Shown: positions 17,280 through 26,692, counted from the stretch's first letter. The stretch is 64,000 bases of DNA from Bacillus_P idriensis_A (GCF_050483325.1 NZ_JBCMYF010000001.1:186001-250000); one strand, 5' to 3'. Translations and numbers: made by a program. The notes: generated by a model not told the origin, from the sequence alone.

Positions 17280-17317
17280 CAGAGGAGCAGACTCTTAAGT
17301 GTGTCCTCTGTTTTTAC
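17280..17317 (+). terminator. Terminator after swrC
   Basis: CAGAGGA / TCCTCTG (7-bp stem, 17-base loop) followed by TTTTTAC. Confidence 0.75.
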
Positions 17318-17338
17318 GAATAGGAGGGGAAAATCGTC

Positions 17339-17527
17339 ATGGCACTAGAGATGAGAAAAGTATGTGAAAAATGTTCTGCAAACCTTCATAAGAAATCAGA
17401 TGCCTACATCTGCACTTACGAATGCACATTTTGCCATACATGCACAGAAGAAATGGAATTTGTCTGCCCAAACTGCGGGGGAGAGCTTGTGAAGCGGCCG
17501 AGGAGCGGGAAAGCGGTTCTAAGCTGA
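17339..17527 (+). CDS. DUF1272 cysteine-rich zinc-binding protein
   Basis: A 62-residue protein with nine cysteines in the spacing CEKC, CTYECTFCHTC and CPNC, typical of DUF1272 and consistent with two bound zinc ions. The order VCEKCSANL...YICTYECTFC...FVCPNCGGEL is the family hallmark. AGGAGGGGAAAATCGTC precedes the ATG. The function of the family is unknown. A hairpin terminator follows that is shared with the convergent TetR gene. Confidence 0.88.
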   Translation: MALEMRKVCEKCSANLHKKSDAYICTYECTFCHTCTEEMEFVCPNCGGELVKRPRSGKAVLS

Positions 17528-17537
17528 TTAGAAAGAA

Positions 17538-17577
17538 AACAAAGAACAGCGAATCTCTCACTGTTCTTTGTTTTTGC
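17538..17577. terminator. Convergent terminator between the DUF1272 and tetR-type genes
   Basis: AAAGAACAG / CTGTTCTTT form a 9-bp stem with a 10-base loop and TTTTTGC after it. The right arm overlaps the last codons and the stop of the TetR gene. Confidence 0.8.
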
Positions 17578-18172
17578 TTTCCGGAAGACAAATGGACCGC
17601 AAATGATAGTCCAGGGTTTTCATCATCTTCTCATATGAAAAGACAGACGGATGAAGAAGATGATGCAGGGCGAGTCCGTCCACCAGTGCATGAAGACGGT
17701 TTAGTTCATCATCCATATCGAGTTCATCCTTTAACATCCCCAGTTTGCTCAGCAGCTGCAGAACCTGTCCCAAACCATCATGCATTTCTTGGTAGACATT
17801 TTCACTTAAAGGCCGGAGCTTAGCATCGACGAGCATTTTTACGGAAAAAGCCAGCCACACCTCCATTTCAATTCTTCTCTCGTCATCTGCCGGAAGCAGC
17901 TCAGAAATCGATTCTTTCACAATATCAAGCGGATTCCCGTTATAAGTTTTAGCTGAGGCACGCTGCCTCACCCGTTCTGATACAAGTTCCATGGAATAGG
18001 AAAGCAGCTCAGACTGCGAGGAAAAGTAGTGCCGTAAAGCTCCAACAGAAAGTCCGGCCGCACTGGCAATTTTTCTAACGGTTGCCTGCTCAATACCTTC
18101 CTCGGAAATTACTTTCCAAGTGACTTCTGCAAGCTGGATTTTACGTTTATCATGATCAATTAATTTTGGCAT
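17558..18172 (-). CDS. TetR family transcriptional regulator
   Basis: A 204-residue one-component repressor. The N-terminal helix-turn-helix is IEQATVRKIASAAGLSVGAL (about 29-48) followed by RHYFSSQSELLSYSM; the remainder is the helical ligand-binding and dimer domain, with a BetI/PksA-like C-terminus (LVDGLALHHLLHP). It is divergent from a membrane protein gene; the 85-bp space holds direct repeats (gttgtattatttaa and cttgtattaaataa) that could be its operator. It most likely controls that neighbour. The final codons form part of a hairpin terminator. Confidence 0.88.
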   Translation of the reverse strand: MPKLIDHDKRKIQLAEVTWKVISEEGIEQATVRKIASAAGLSVGALRHYFSSQSELLSYSMELVSERVRQRASAKTYNGNPLDIVKESISELLPADDERRIEMEVWLAFSVKMLVDAKLRPLSENVYQEMHDGLGQVLQLLSKLGMLKDELDMDDELNRLHALVDGLALHHLLHPSVFSYEKMMKTLDYHLRSICLPESKNKEQ

Positions 18173-18257
18173 AATTTTATTATAACACAGTTGTATTATT
18201 TAAAACATTTTGCTAGTATGAAATAGTACACTTGTATTAAATAAGGGGGATTCCGAA

Positions 18258-18809
18258 GTGATTGGCTGGTTAATTATAGGGTGTGAAATTGGATTTTGGG
18301 TCTTTGTTCTAGCAGGTTTAGTCGCAAGATATATATTCAAAAAGAAAAAACTTGGAGCGTTTCTGCTGATTTGTACACCTGTTGTGGATTTAGTGCTGCT
18401 GGCAGCAACCGTGCTCGATTTAAAAAACGGGGCGACAGCGACAATGGTACATGGAATCGCAGCCATTTATATCGGGATAAGCATTGCGTTCGGCCATGGA
18501 ATGATCAATTGGGCAGATCAGCATTTTGCCTACCGGTTTGCAAATGGCGAAAAACCGCCCAAAAAAATCAAATACGGAACCGAGCATGCACGGCGTGAAA
18601 GAGAAGGATGGTTCCGCCATCTCCTTGCCTGGTTCATTGGAGCATCTTTTCTCGGGGCCATTATTCTCTACATCAACAACGGACAGCAGACAGAACAGCT
18701 GCTTAGAACGCTTCAGCTTTGGACTCTTGTCCTTGGACTTGATTTTCTTATCAGCTTCAGCTACACCGTATTCCCGAAAAAAGGGCATGGCGCTGGAAGA
18801 GGCATGTAA
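18258..18809 (+). CDS. Integral membrane protein (183 aa), TetR-linked
   Basis: GTG at 18258 follows GGGGGATTCCGAA. The product has five to six hydrophobic helices: about residues 2-24 (GWLIIGCEIGFWVFVLAGLV), 34-50, 62-80, 117-135 (LLAWFIGASFLGAIILYIN) and 150-172. A charged cytoplasmic loop between about 85 and 113 contains KIKYGTEHARREREGW. I do not recognise a named family. The divergent TetR gene suggests inducible expression and possibly a role in stress or transport. A hairpin terminator follows. Confidence 0.75.
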   Translation: MIGWLIIGCEIGFWVFVLAGLVARYIFKKKKLGAFLLICTPVVDLVLLAATVLDLKNGATATMVHGIAAIYIGISIAFGHGMINWADQHFAYRFANGEKPPKKIKYGTEHARREREGWFRHLLAWFIGASFLGAIILYINNGQQTEQLLRTLQLWTLVLGLDFLISFSYTVFPKKGHGAGRGM

Positions 18810-18821
18810 ATGAAAAACAGT

Positions 18822-18853
18822 CTGTCTTTCTCATAAGAAAGCAGGCCTTTTTC
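18822..18853 (+). terminator. Terminator after the 183-aa membrane protein gene
   Basis: CTGTCTTTCT / AGAAAGCAG stem with a CATA loop and a TTTTTC tail after GGCC. Confidence 0.7.
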
Positions 18854-18915
18854 GCATGATACAAATTGTCGCAGACATATGGATAAGAAAAGGCTTCTGA
18901 AAAGGGCTGATCAGG

Positions 18916-19107
18916 TTGAAGCGAAATCCCTATGTTCCCCTGATTGCAGGATTGAGTCTGATTTTTTTCATTTACGTAATAGTCAATACAATTAGGCATG
19001 TGAAAGTCTACCTCGTCTACAGTTCGGGTCTTGGTCCGTTTATCCTTGGCGGGTTATTGCTTGCAGTGATCCTCGTTTTGATTGTGAAGGGGAGCGGTTA
19101 TCGGTGA
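18916..19107 (+). CDS. Small two-helix membrane protein (63 aa)
   Basis: The frame starts with TTG at 18916 (AAAGGGCTGATCAGG upstream) and encodes two hydrophobic helices, about residues 7-26 (VPLIAGLSLIFFIYVIVNTI) and 38-58 (LGPFILGGLLLAVILVLIV), joined by a short basic loop. No family is recognised. A strong terminator directly after the stop codon supports a real transcript. Confidence 0.6.
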   Translation: MKRNPYVPLIAGLSLIFFIYVIVNTIRHVKVYLVYSSGLGPFILGGLLLAVILVLIVKGSGYR

Positions 19108-19151
19108 AAAGACAGATCGCAGCTTTTATGGATCTGTCTTTTATTTTTTTC
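19104..19151 (+). terminator. Terminator overlapping the end of the 63-aa gene
   Basis: AAAAGACAGATC / GATCTGTCTTTT is a perfect 12-bp stem followed by ATTTTTTT. Confidence 0.88.
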
Positions 19152-19230
19152 ATATCTCTTCATGAAGTAGATTTCAGGTTTTTCTGCAATAAAAAAAGAC
19201 CCAAAAAGGATCCATGCGCTGTCATTCTTA

Positions 19231-19401
19231 TTAATCTTTTGAGCTTTTCCCATCGGACTGCTGTTTCGTGCCTTTACTTGTATAAGGCTTAAAGCTCTTC
19301 TTTTTATTGGCGCTTGCCTGCCAGCGATTCCAGCCCTTTTTGCCTGTTCCGCCGCCTGTCCCGCCTTTACTGCTCTTCGATTTAGCTTTTGCTTTACCCA
19401 T
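19231..19401 (-). CDS. Small Lys/Gly-rich protein (56 aa), DUF3934-like
   Basis: ATG at 19401 follows GGAGTGATCGT. The product starts MGKAKAKSKSSKGGTGGG, continues KKGWNRWQASANKKKSFKPY and ends TSKGTKQQSDGKSSKD. The pattern of a basic glycine-rich start and GKKGW.RWQA resembles the tiny DUF3934 proteins of Bacillus; this is from memory and moderate. A longer overlapping minus-strand frame (19098-19409) lacks this biased composition and is judged a shadow. Likely a nucleic-acid-associated or spore-related small protein, but this is a guess from charge only. Confidence 0.65.
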   Translation of the reverse strand: MGKAKAKSKSSKGGTGGGTGKKGWNRWQASANKKKSFKPYTSKGTKQQSDGKSSKD

Positions 19402-19521
19402 ACGATCACTCCATTATAATTGAACGCTGACTTGCAGCGTGTTTATTTTAAGCGTATTAGTACTACACTACCATAAACACCAGGCCTTATGTAAAAACCA
19501 AAAATAGTTCCAATATTCGGT

Positions 19522-20457
19522 TTAAGTTTTACGATTCAAAGCTTCAATCACTTCATCCGCTTTTTTCCATGATCCAATTGAGGCGCCTGCCGCAAAAGCG
19601 TGCCCTCCGCCGCCAAACCTCCGGGCGATGTCATCAATCGGAATATTCCTTGAACGAATCCTAACCCGAATCTCATTCGGATATTCAACAAAGAAGACCC
19701 AGATTCTAACCCTTGCCATCGAAGACAGGACATTCACAAGATTAGCCGCTTCCGCTTGATCCACCCCATAAGCAGACAGTTTCTCCTCCGTTAAAAAAAT
19801 ATAGGCAACCCCATGCTCCGTCACCTTAAAAGTCCTTAAAATCGCCTCGCGTAACCGAGCAACACCGCTGCTTTTCTTATTCAGCTCATTATGAATCCGT
19901 TCAGGCTGAAAACGAAACTTCCGCAAGGCCTTAACAGCCCTCAAAGTACGCGGCGAAACCTTCCCGTTCAGCATACGTCCAGTATCCCCAATAATCCCGG
20001 TATACAAAGCCCCGGCTGCCTCTTTATTAATCCGAAAAACTTCTGGATACTCCAAAAACAAATCAACCAGCATCTCACTGGCCGAGCTGTAGGAAGGGTC
20101 GACCCATAAGAGATCGCCGTATGGTTCATGATTAGGATGATGATCTATTTTTATCAGCATGGCTCCTTTAGAAAAGCGCTGGTCGCAAATACGTGAAGTT
20201 TCGGCAGTGTCACAGACAATGACTAAAGCTTCTTTGTATGCTTCATCTGGGATGACGTCCATTTTATTGATGAATAGAAGACTTTTTTCGTCGTTGCCTG
20301 CGGCGTATACGGTTTTGTCAGGGAAAGAATGTTTTAATGTTCTCTGCATGCCTGCCTGGGATCCGATGGCGTCGAGATCGGGGTGGATGTGGCGGTGGAT
20401 GATGATGGTGTGATAATTTTGTATGGCTTCTACAATGGTTTGTTTAATATTTTCCAT
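19522..20457 (-). CDS. nrnA: DHH-family oligoribonuclease / pAp phosphatase (NrnA)
   Basis: NrnA degrades short RNA oligomers and dephosphorylates pAp. The 311 residues show the DHH metal motifs IIIHRHIHPDLDAIGSQ (about 18-34), VIVCDTAETSRI (Asp near 80), DHHPNHEPYGDLLWVD (about 102-117) and GDTGRMLNG, then the DHHA1 domain with RFGGGGHAFAAGAS (about 280-293), all in the normal order and length. The start at 20457 follows AAAGGTGAAGAG; the longer frame to 20517 is not needed. It is the last clearly core gene before the defence island. Confidence 0.93.
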   Translation of the reverse strand: MENIKQTIVEAIQNYHTIIIHRHIHPDLDAIGSQAGMQRTLKHSFPDKTVYAAGNDEKSLLFINKMDVIPDEAYKEALVIVCDTAETSRICDQRFSKGAMLIKIDHHPNHEPYGDLLWVDPSYSSASEMLVDLFLEYPEVFRINKEAAGALYTGIIGDTGRMLNGKVSPRTLRAVKALRKFRFQPERIHNELNKKSSGVARLREAILRTFKVTEHGVAYIFLTEEKLSAYGVDQAEAANLVNVLSSMARVRIWVFFVEYPNEIRVRIRSRNIPIDDIARRFGGGGHAFAAGASIGSWKKADEVIEALNRKT

Positions 20458-20517
20458 CTCTTCACCTTTTACTCTTTCATGCATTCTAATACGAATGAAA
20501 TAAAGACTTCCAAACAA

Positions 20518-20817
20518 ATTGTTGCATCTATTTTTATTTCTTCCTAATATAGTAGAATTTTACTTACAACCTACTATATCAGTTCGTCAGGAGACTTAAT
20601 ATGATCGTTGAAGAAAAACTGATCGTAAATTCCTATTATGGAAATGACAAATAGAACAATATATCTTTATAATGTACTCTCTTTTCATTATTGATTTGTA
20701 GTAGGTATAAAGAAATGGATATTTCATCACGTGTTTTCACTGGATTAACTTGGATATTTCAAGAGGTTATGATATATATATATTGATAGTATTAAAAGAG
20801 TTTAAATGGAGGGCATT
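20518..20817. other. Left flank of the defence island
   Basis: About 300 bases of AT-rich DNA between nrnA and the Z1 gene. The only coding signal is a 17-codon frame at 20601-20654 (MIVEEKLIVNSYYGNDK) behind a good AGGAGACTTAAT site. It could be the 5' stub of a gene cut by island insertion, or a leader peptide. No direct repeat, tRNA or integrase marks the junction. Confidence 0.4.
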
Positions 20818-23619
20818 ATGACTAATGTAAGTTTGCCTCATTTCGATAGATGCAGGGATTGGATCATCAATGCAAGGGTTCAAGGGATTTCTTGGGACTT
20901 AATAAGAACGGCATTAAAGGAAAATGAAGATGGACTTCAAAAATTCCTGGAATTACAAAAAGAATTAAATTTTTGGCCAGTAGCTTTGAACAATGATCTT
21001 TGGTTTCAATTGGTGGAGTCTGAAAAGAACTCTGAAGAAAAAGGTTTAGAGATATATATAAAAGACAGAAAAGCTTTTTTAATTGATGATAATCATGACA
21101 GCGAGGTAACGGTACCAGCTGATTCGCGATCATCGTGGCAACTGTACAGAAAACATCTGATTGATACGGGATTCCATTTAGATTCAGTAAATGAAATCGA
21201 AAGCGCTACCATCGGTGTGCTGAGAAGACTGAATATTAATTCTGCAAATGCAGAGCCTGTTAAAGGGCTTGTAATTGGACATGTCCAATCTGGAAAAACA
21301 GCTAATATGGCGGCTTTAATGGCCATGGCTGCAGACTGGGGATGGAATTTCTTTGTTGTGCTTTCAGGCACGATTGAAAACTTAAGAAAACAAACCCAGT
21401 CACGGCTTTTTAACGATTTAAACAGACCCGGTAATATTAATTGGTCTGGTCTTGAGCATCTTTCCAAAAGGACATCAATGGGGCAAAGGGCTCAGGATCT
21501 ACACTTTGAAGAAACGTCAATAATGAGGTATTTTACGGTTTGCCTGAAGAACGCAGGCCGTTTGAAGAACCTCATTGAGTGGATGCAGCAGGATTCAAAC
21601 AAGCACAGACAGATGAAAGTCATTGTGATAGATGATGAAGCAGATCAGGCAAGTATCAATACAGCAGATATTAATAAGAAAGAAAGAGCCAGAATTAATA
21701 ACCTTATTGTAAATCTTGTTGAGGGAAAAAAGCCTAATAGCAATTCTTGCGAAACAAAGGTCAAGTCAATGAATTATATCAGCTATACCGCCACACCTTA
21801 TGCAAATTTTCTAAACGAATCTGCTCCTGAGTCACTTTACCCGAGGAATTTTATTAGGACGCTTCAGCCTTCAAATGAATATTTTGGGCCAAGGCAAATT
21901 TTTGGAATAGAGGGTACTGAGGATTCTGACGGCATAAATATTGTTCGAACCATCAGTGAAAGTGATTTGGATGAGATAAAGCTTTTACATAATGGAGAAG
22001 CAGTTTCAATTCCTGGAAGTCTAAAAGATTCAATTTGCTGGTTTTTATGCTCTGCTGCAGCAATGAGGTATTTGGGACATCGTAAACCGATAAGCATGCT
22101 GGTTCATACTAGCCAAAAACAATCGCACCATAAAGAGGTCTCGGAAGCAATAAGAAACTGGATAGACGCTATAGACAGAAACGAGCTTATGGAAAAATGC
22201 AAAAATTTATGGAATAAAGAAAAAAAGGAGCTTTCACTGGAATCTTTCCGAGAAGCATATCCTGAATACGGACGACCGGATGAAGAAATTAATATTTATC
22301 CTGAATTCAATTCAATAGTCTCAAATATTGAAGTTCTCCTGGAAGAAGTTACACATATTCCTTTGGGAGAGGACGGAAGCTTTTCATATAAGTCTCACAT
22401 TCATTTATGTGTGGACAACTGTGCAAATAATGGTGTAAATGAAGAAGGAATGTTTGTGCGTCTTGCATACCCTGATCCGGAACAAGGACCGTATCCTTCA
22501 CCAGCGCCTGCTTTTATTATTGTAGGTGGAAGCACTCTCTCCAGGGGGCTTACAATTGAAGGTCTTGTAAGCACATATTTTCTAAGATCAACCTTACAAG
22601 CTGATTCACTAATGCAAATGGGACGATGGTTCGGGTACAGAAGAGGCTACGAGCTGTTTCCAAGAATCTGGATGACCAATGATACAGTTGGAAAATTCAG
22701 ATTTTTGTCCCAGTTAGAAATGGAATTAAGAGAAGATCTTTGCAGGTTTGAAGTAGCTGGAGGTAATCCCCTTGAAGTTGGACCGAAAATTAAAAACACG
22801 CCTAATGCTGCATGGCTGAAAATTACTGCCAAAAACAGAATGCAAAGTGCAAACGAAATAGAAATGGATTTTACAGGCGTTAGCAGTCAGACAATATTCT
22901 TTGAAAATAATATGGATAATCTTAAACAAAATATCGAGCTGACCGATAACTTTATAAACAGTCTTGGGAAAGCTGAAAAATCACGCCTTAATGCTCTTAT
23001 CTGGAGAAATGTGAAATTTGCTGGAGTACTTAAAGAATATTTAAGTGCATTTAATTTTCATCAAAGATCAAGAGTCTTTAATGAAATCGATGCTTTTTCC
23101 GAATGGATAATGAAGGTTTCCTCTGAAGAAGAACTGGATGACTGGAATATTATAGTTGCTGGAAATGAAACCAGTAAAGATACCTGGATACTTAATGCAG
23201 GCAGTGTCGGTAAAGTTAATCGTTCAAGAAAAAAAACGAATAACCCTGACGAGGATGTAATTAATATCGGTGCTCTAAGAGCCCCGACAGATTTACTGGC
23301 TGATGTGCGCGAGAATCTTTTGTCACCATCTTCACAGGAGAAATTAAAGAAATCCATCAGTACTGTTGAGGTCGATGAAATCCGAATGGAAAGCGGTCTG
23401 GAAAAAACACCGCAGCTAATTATATACAGAATTTCAAAAGACTCAAAAGCAAGAAAGAGTCAGGAGCAAAGGGTAGACCTGAATGCAGTGGAAGATATAA
23501 TAGGATTATGTATTTTCATTCCGGGAGTAAGGAAAAGAAACGGCTTTGCAAAAGTGCTTACAATAAAAATTGATCCAAAAGCAATTAAGCAGGAAGAAAA
23601 CTGGAGCGATGAAGAGTGA
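20818..23619 (+). CDS. Z1-domain ATPase/endonuclease-like protein (defence cassette gene 1)
   Basis: A 933-residue protein with a helicase-like P-loop core and the Z1 domain found with restriction and phage-defence genes. Seen are Walker A GHVQSGKTANMAAL (about 154-167), VVLSGTIENLRKQTQ, Walker B VIVIDDEADQAS (about 268-279), ISYTATPYANFL (about 321-332), GGSTLSRGLTIEGL (about 570-583) and QMGRWFGYRRGY (about 600-611). The start at 20818 has GGAGGG four bases upstream; an ATG at 20806 lies inside that site. It overlaps the next gene by four bases (GTGA), so translation is coupled. Z1 proteins accompany MutL-type ATPases in MZA systems; here it should act on unmodified DNA. The function is inferred from context. 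Confidence 0.9.
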   Translation: MTNVSLPHFDRCRDWIINARVQGISWDLIRTALKENEDGLQKFLELQKELNFWPVALNNDLWFQLVESEKNSEEKGLEIYIKDRKAFLIDDNHDSEVTVPADSRSSWQLYRKHLIDTGFHLDSVNEIESATIGVLRRLNINSANAEPVKGLVIGHVQSGKTANMAALMAMAADWGWNFFVVLSGTIENLRKQTQSRLFNDLNRPGNINWSGLEHLSKRTSMGQRAQDLHFEETSIMRYFTVCLKNAGRLKNLIEWMQQDSNKHRQMKVIVIDDEADQASINTADINKKERARINNLIVNLVEGKKPNSNSCETKVKSMNYISYTATPYANFLNESAPESLYPRNFIRTLQPSNEYFGPRQIFGIEGTEDSDGINIVRTISESDLDEIKLLHNGEAVSIPGSLKDSICWFLCSAAAMRYLGHRKPISMLVHTSQKQSHHKEVSEAIRNWIDAIDRNELMEKCKNLWNKEKKELSLESFREAYPEYGRPDEEINIYPEFNSIVSNIEVLLEEVTHIPLGEDGSFSYKSHIHLCVDNCANNGVNEEGMFVRLAYPDPEQGPYPSPAPAFIIVGGSTLSRGLTIEGLVSTYFLRSTLQADSLMQMGRWFGYRRGYELFPRIWMTNDTVGKFRFLSQLEMELREDLCRFEVAGGNPLEVGPKIKNTPNAAWLKITAKNRMQSANEIEMDFTGVSSQTIFFENNMDNLKQNIELTDNFINSLGKAEKSRLNALIWRNVKFAGVLKEYLSAFNFHQRSRVFNEIDAFSEWIMKVSSEEELDDWNIIVAGNETSKDTWILNAGSVGKVNRSRKKTNNPDEDVINIGALRAPTDLLADVRENLLSPSSQEKLKKSISTVEVDEIRMESGLEKTPQLIIYRISKDSKARKSQEQRVDLNAVEDIIGLCIFIPGVRKRNGFAKVLTIKIDPKAIKQEENWSDEE

Positions 23620-25730
23620 AAATTGAGGTAGCTGAACATGCAAGAATGTCAGAGAGAGGGAGCTCTCTGCTGAGGCTCATTCAAAACAATGATATGCCTA
23701 TCCTTGACTTGCTGGTCAGGGAATCCGTACAGAACAGCCTGGATGCTGCGCTTGCTGGTTCAGGCAAAGTAAATATTGATTTCTCGGTGAGGAACTTCAG
23801 TTCATTAGAAATTAATGAACACCTGGACGGAATCAAAGATAATATCAATAATAAATTTCCGGATGACACTTACAAACTTTTGGAGATTAGAGATTCAAAT
23901 ACTGTAGGACTGACGGGACCTTTACACTATAACGATGTTGTAGATGACCATTTTGGAAACCTTTTGAAACTGGTATATGAAATCAGCATGCCCCAGCAGA
24001 AAGAGGGGGCAGGGGGCTCCTGGGGACTGGGCAAGACAGTTTATTTCAGAATTGGTATCGGTCTGGTATTTTACTACAGCAGAGTAAAAGATGAAGATGG
24101 AAGTTATTCTTCAAGACTTGCAGCGTGTCTTGTGGAGGATGAAAGAAATCCGGATTCTTTAATCAATTTGAATGATGGAAAACCGAAAAGAGGAATTGCC
24201 TGGTGGGGACAGCCTGCTGATGAAAAATCCACCAAGCCTCTTACGGATGAAAACGAAATACAGAAAATCTTAAGTGTGTTTAATTCCAGACCCTTTACAG
24301 GTGATGAAACAGGAACTGCCATTATCATACCGTATATTAATGAGCAAAACCTACTTGAAGGTATCCTTCCTGAAAGTCAGTCCGAAGAAGATAACAGTTC
24401 TTATACAAGAACCTGGTGGAGTCATTCTATCCAGGACTATATAAAAGTGGCTGTACAGAGATGGTATGCTCCGAGGCTCATGAACCCTTCCTATCCGTAC
24501 GGAAGGTGGCTGGATGCCAGTGTAAACGGAAAAGAAATTGAATCAGCGGAAATGCTTCCTTTATTCAGTATAGTACAGGCACTTTATAACCGAATACCTT
24601 TAGCAGAAGCATCTGAACATACTGCAGATATTCTTCAAGGCATAGAAGTTACAACTGAAAGAATAGCTCTTAGAAATATGTTCAATGAAGATACAACTGC
24701 AGGTTTTATTTCATATGTAAAAGTGTCTAAAGAGCAGCTGCTGATGACTTATCCGCATAATAACACAAGTCCGTATATTCAATTTAATAAATATGACTTG
24801 CCGTCTGACTCTAACTTTCCAATAATTATGTATGTGAGAAAGCCAGGCATGATTGTTGGCTATGAAACTACAGGAGAATGGGTTGACGGAATTCCTAAAA
24901 CCAATCCAAATGAATTTATAATCGGTATTTTTGTGGCGAAGTCCACAAACACGCTAAAAAATACTGATAAAAAAATTACTCTTGAAGAATATATCCGAAA
25001 AAGTGAAAAGGCGGATCATACCTCCTGGACGGACTGGACCTATGATTTTTACAAACCATTTATAGTATCAAAGATACAGAGACAGGTAAGAAAGTTTATC
25101 AGCGCGAAGTTCGTAAAAACAAATAATGACTTATATAAAAATAAAAACATGGCTCTCGGCAGGTCATTGGCGGGAATGTTGCTGCCGCCTGAAAACTTTG
25201 GAACAAAGAGTACGCTTCCAGGCGGAGGTAAAGGCGGAAAAGATGGTCAGAGCGGAAGACGGGTAAATTATGGCCTGAAGTTTATTGGGAGTCCTCAATA
25301 TTCAGATGGACTGGTTCATCTTGAATTTGAATTGTCTTTTGGCCAAAAACAAACTTTGGGAATGCAGCTTCAGGTTCTTTCAGAGTCCGGAGGCATCAGC
25401 GCAGATTTTTGGGAAATGAAAAACGTAATAGGCAAAGAGTTTCCTCTGAGACTTGAAAGAGTTCAAATAAGTTCTGTCCATCCTGGCGGAAAAGCAGTAA
25501 AACAGTCCCCCGGAAGTTTTATTGTGGACAGGGATTCTTCCAAAGTTTCTTACGGAAACGTTCATATGCAAGTCTTAAAGACTGAAAGGTTTCAAATTCC
25601 TTATGGGGTAACATTGAGCCTTATCGATAAAAATGGATATACACTAAAAGGAAAGGCTTCTTTTATAAGCAGGGACAGAAATATAAAAGGCGGTCTTACA
25701 ATTAGTTCAGAAGGGGATGGGAAAAAATGA
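23616..25730 (+). CDS. GHKL (MutL/Hsp90-type) ATPase (defence cassette gene 2)
   Basis: A 704-residue protein with an N-terminal GHKL ATP-binding fold: RESVQNSLDAA holds the ExxxN motif (E36, N40), LEIRDSNTVGLTGP the second box (D93) and GGSWGLGKTVYF (about 131-142) the glycine lid. The C-terminal part has no motif I recognise, apart from a Gly/Lys-rich linker near residue 530 (LPGGGKGGKDGQSG). GTG overlaps the Z1 stop by four bases, and ATG of the next gene overlaps its own stop, so the genes are translated in series. GHKL ATPases dimerise on ATP; this one is likely the switch or clamp of the system. Z1 plus MutL-type ATPase is the core of MZA. Confidence 0.85.
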   Translation: MKIEVAEHARMSERGSSLLRLIQNNDMPILDLLVRESVQNSLDAALAGSGKVNIDFSVRNFSSLEINEHLDGIKDNINNKFPDDTYKLLEIRDSNTVGLTGPLHYNDVVDDHFGNLLKLVYEISMPQQKEGAGGSWGLGKTVYFRIGIGLVFYYSRVKDEDGSYSSRLAACLVEDERNPDSLINLNDGKPKRGIAWWGQPADEKSTKPLTDENEIQKILSVFNSRPFTGDETGTAIIIPYINEQNLLEGILPESQSEEDNSSYTRTWWSHSIQDYIKVAVQRWYAPRLMNPSYPYGRWLDASVNGKEIESAEMLPLFSIVQALYNRIPLAEASEHTADILQGIEVTTERIALRNMFNEDTTAGFISYVKVSKEQLLMTYPHNNTSPYIQFNKYDLPSDSNFPIIMYVRKPGMIVGYETTGEWVDGIPKTNPNEFIIGIFVAKSTNTLKNTDKKITLEEYIRKSEKADHTSWTDWTYDFYKPFIVSKIQRQVRKFISAKFVKTNNDLYKNKNMALGRSLAGMLLPPENFGTKSTLPGGGKGGKDGQSGRRVNYGLKFIGSPQYSDGLVHLEFELSFGQKQTLGMQLQVLSESGGISADFWEMKNVIGKEFPLRLERVQISSVHPGGKAVKQSPGSFIVDRDSSKVSYGNVHMQVLKTERFQIPYGVTLSLIDKNGYTLKGKASFISRDRNIKGGLTISSEGDGKK

Positions 25731-26674
25731 ATATGACACTCAATTTTTTTCCGGAACTCACGGAAGAACTAACACAAAAAATGGGGTTTTTGTCCGGTTT
25801 TTATGAATTTAAATACCGCAAAGAAGGTTTTGAACACCTGCTTGAAGCAAGGCAGGCTGAAGGCCATAACAGCAGTTATCTCCAATTATCAGATGAGAAG
25901 AATGAATGGGATCCTGATGAGCATGAACTAATCATAGAAAGAAAACTGTTTATTAAAAATCCTGCTTTCTTGTTTGGTGTTAACGGAATTGCGTGTAATG
26001 ACGCCGAACTGGGAGTAGCTTTGATTTGGACTTCGAAAACTTCCAATCAAAGAGGTGCCGTTGAAATAGGGGCGTTCGGGGAGAATTCAAACGAAGAAAT
26101 CAGCTTTAAACTCAGCCATTCATTCCCTCCCGGGCATCTTAAAGGGAATATCTCTTTTCGAACAGTTCTTTTCTTAAAGACACCAGGTTCAATCCGGGAG
26201 AATGAGACACATCTTGCAAATGTATCAGGTATGGTAATGGGTAATATTGATGAATTTATAGTTATTTTAGAAGGTAACGGATCAGTTTTCCCAATTGTGG
26301 AAGTTAAAGATCCGTCACAGCCTCTATGGTGGGTAGTATGTGATTGGACTGATCCGCAGGCAGACAGTTTTGATGAAGAAAATGTAAGAATATGTCTGAA
26401 TAAATCACATTCCAGCTATAAACTGTTGAACCTTGAGAATGGGATATTTGAATCTCCGCTGTTGATGGATATAATAGCAAGTGCTCTGCATATTATTATT
26501 CTAAAAGTTAAAGACAGCGAGTATTGGGATGAAACCATAAACGGAAAAAACTTTGAAACTGGTAGCATTTCCCAGGCTGTTTATTATTTCATCAGCACAT
26601 TTAACTGGGATCCAGGGAGTCCTGAAAGTCTTGCCCAATCAATTAGAAAAGATTTTGACTCCAGGGTCCAATAA
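25727..26674 (+). CDS. Unrecognised 315-aa protein (defence cassette gene 3)
   Basis: I do not recognise this protein. It is acidic, has no signal peptide or membrane segment, and reads as mostly beta-strand in the first two thirds (GVALIWTSKTSNQRGAVEIG, SFRTVLFLK, EFIVILEGNGSVFPIVEV) with a Trp-rich centre PLWWVVCDWTDPQAD (about 202-216) and helices at the end. No nuclease or ATPase motif is visible. It overlaps the GHKL gene by four bases (ATGA) and lies 18 bp before the DUF6339-like gene, so it is a fixed member of the cassette. It occupies the place where MZA systems would carry another subunit; recogniser, adaptor or effector are all open. Confidence 0.85.
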   Translation: MNMTLNFFPELTEELTQKMGFLSGFYEFKYRKEGFEHLLEARQAEGHNSSYLQLSDEKNEWDPDEHELIIERKLFIKNPAFLFGVNGIACNDAELGVALIWTSKTSNQRGAVEIGAFGENSNEEISFKLSHSFPPGHLKGNISFRTVLFLKTPGSIRENETHLANVSGMVMGNIDEFIVILEGNGSVFPIVEVKDPSQPLWWVVCDWTDPQADSFDEENVRICLNKSHSSYKLLNLENGIFESPLLMDIIASALHIIILKVKDSEYWDETINGKNFETGSISQAVYYFISTFNWDPGSPESLAQSIRKDFDSRVQ

Positions 26675-26692
26675 CAAATAAGAGGGATAAGT

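Noticed and set aside
17422..17823. Plus-strand frame opposite the TetR gene
   Set aside because: Antisense shadow; it overlaps the DUF1272 gene, the terminator and the TetR gene.
19098..19409. 103-aa minus-strand frame
   Set aside because: Overlaps the better-supported 56-aa gene in another frame and runs through a terminator hairpin.
20601..20654. 17-codon frame with good ribosome site before the island
   Set aside because: Too short to defend as a gene; recorded only as part of the left flank.
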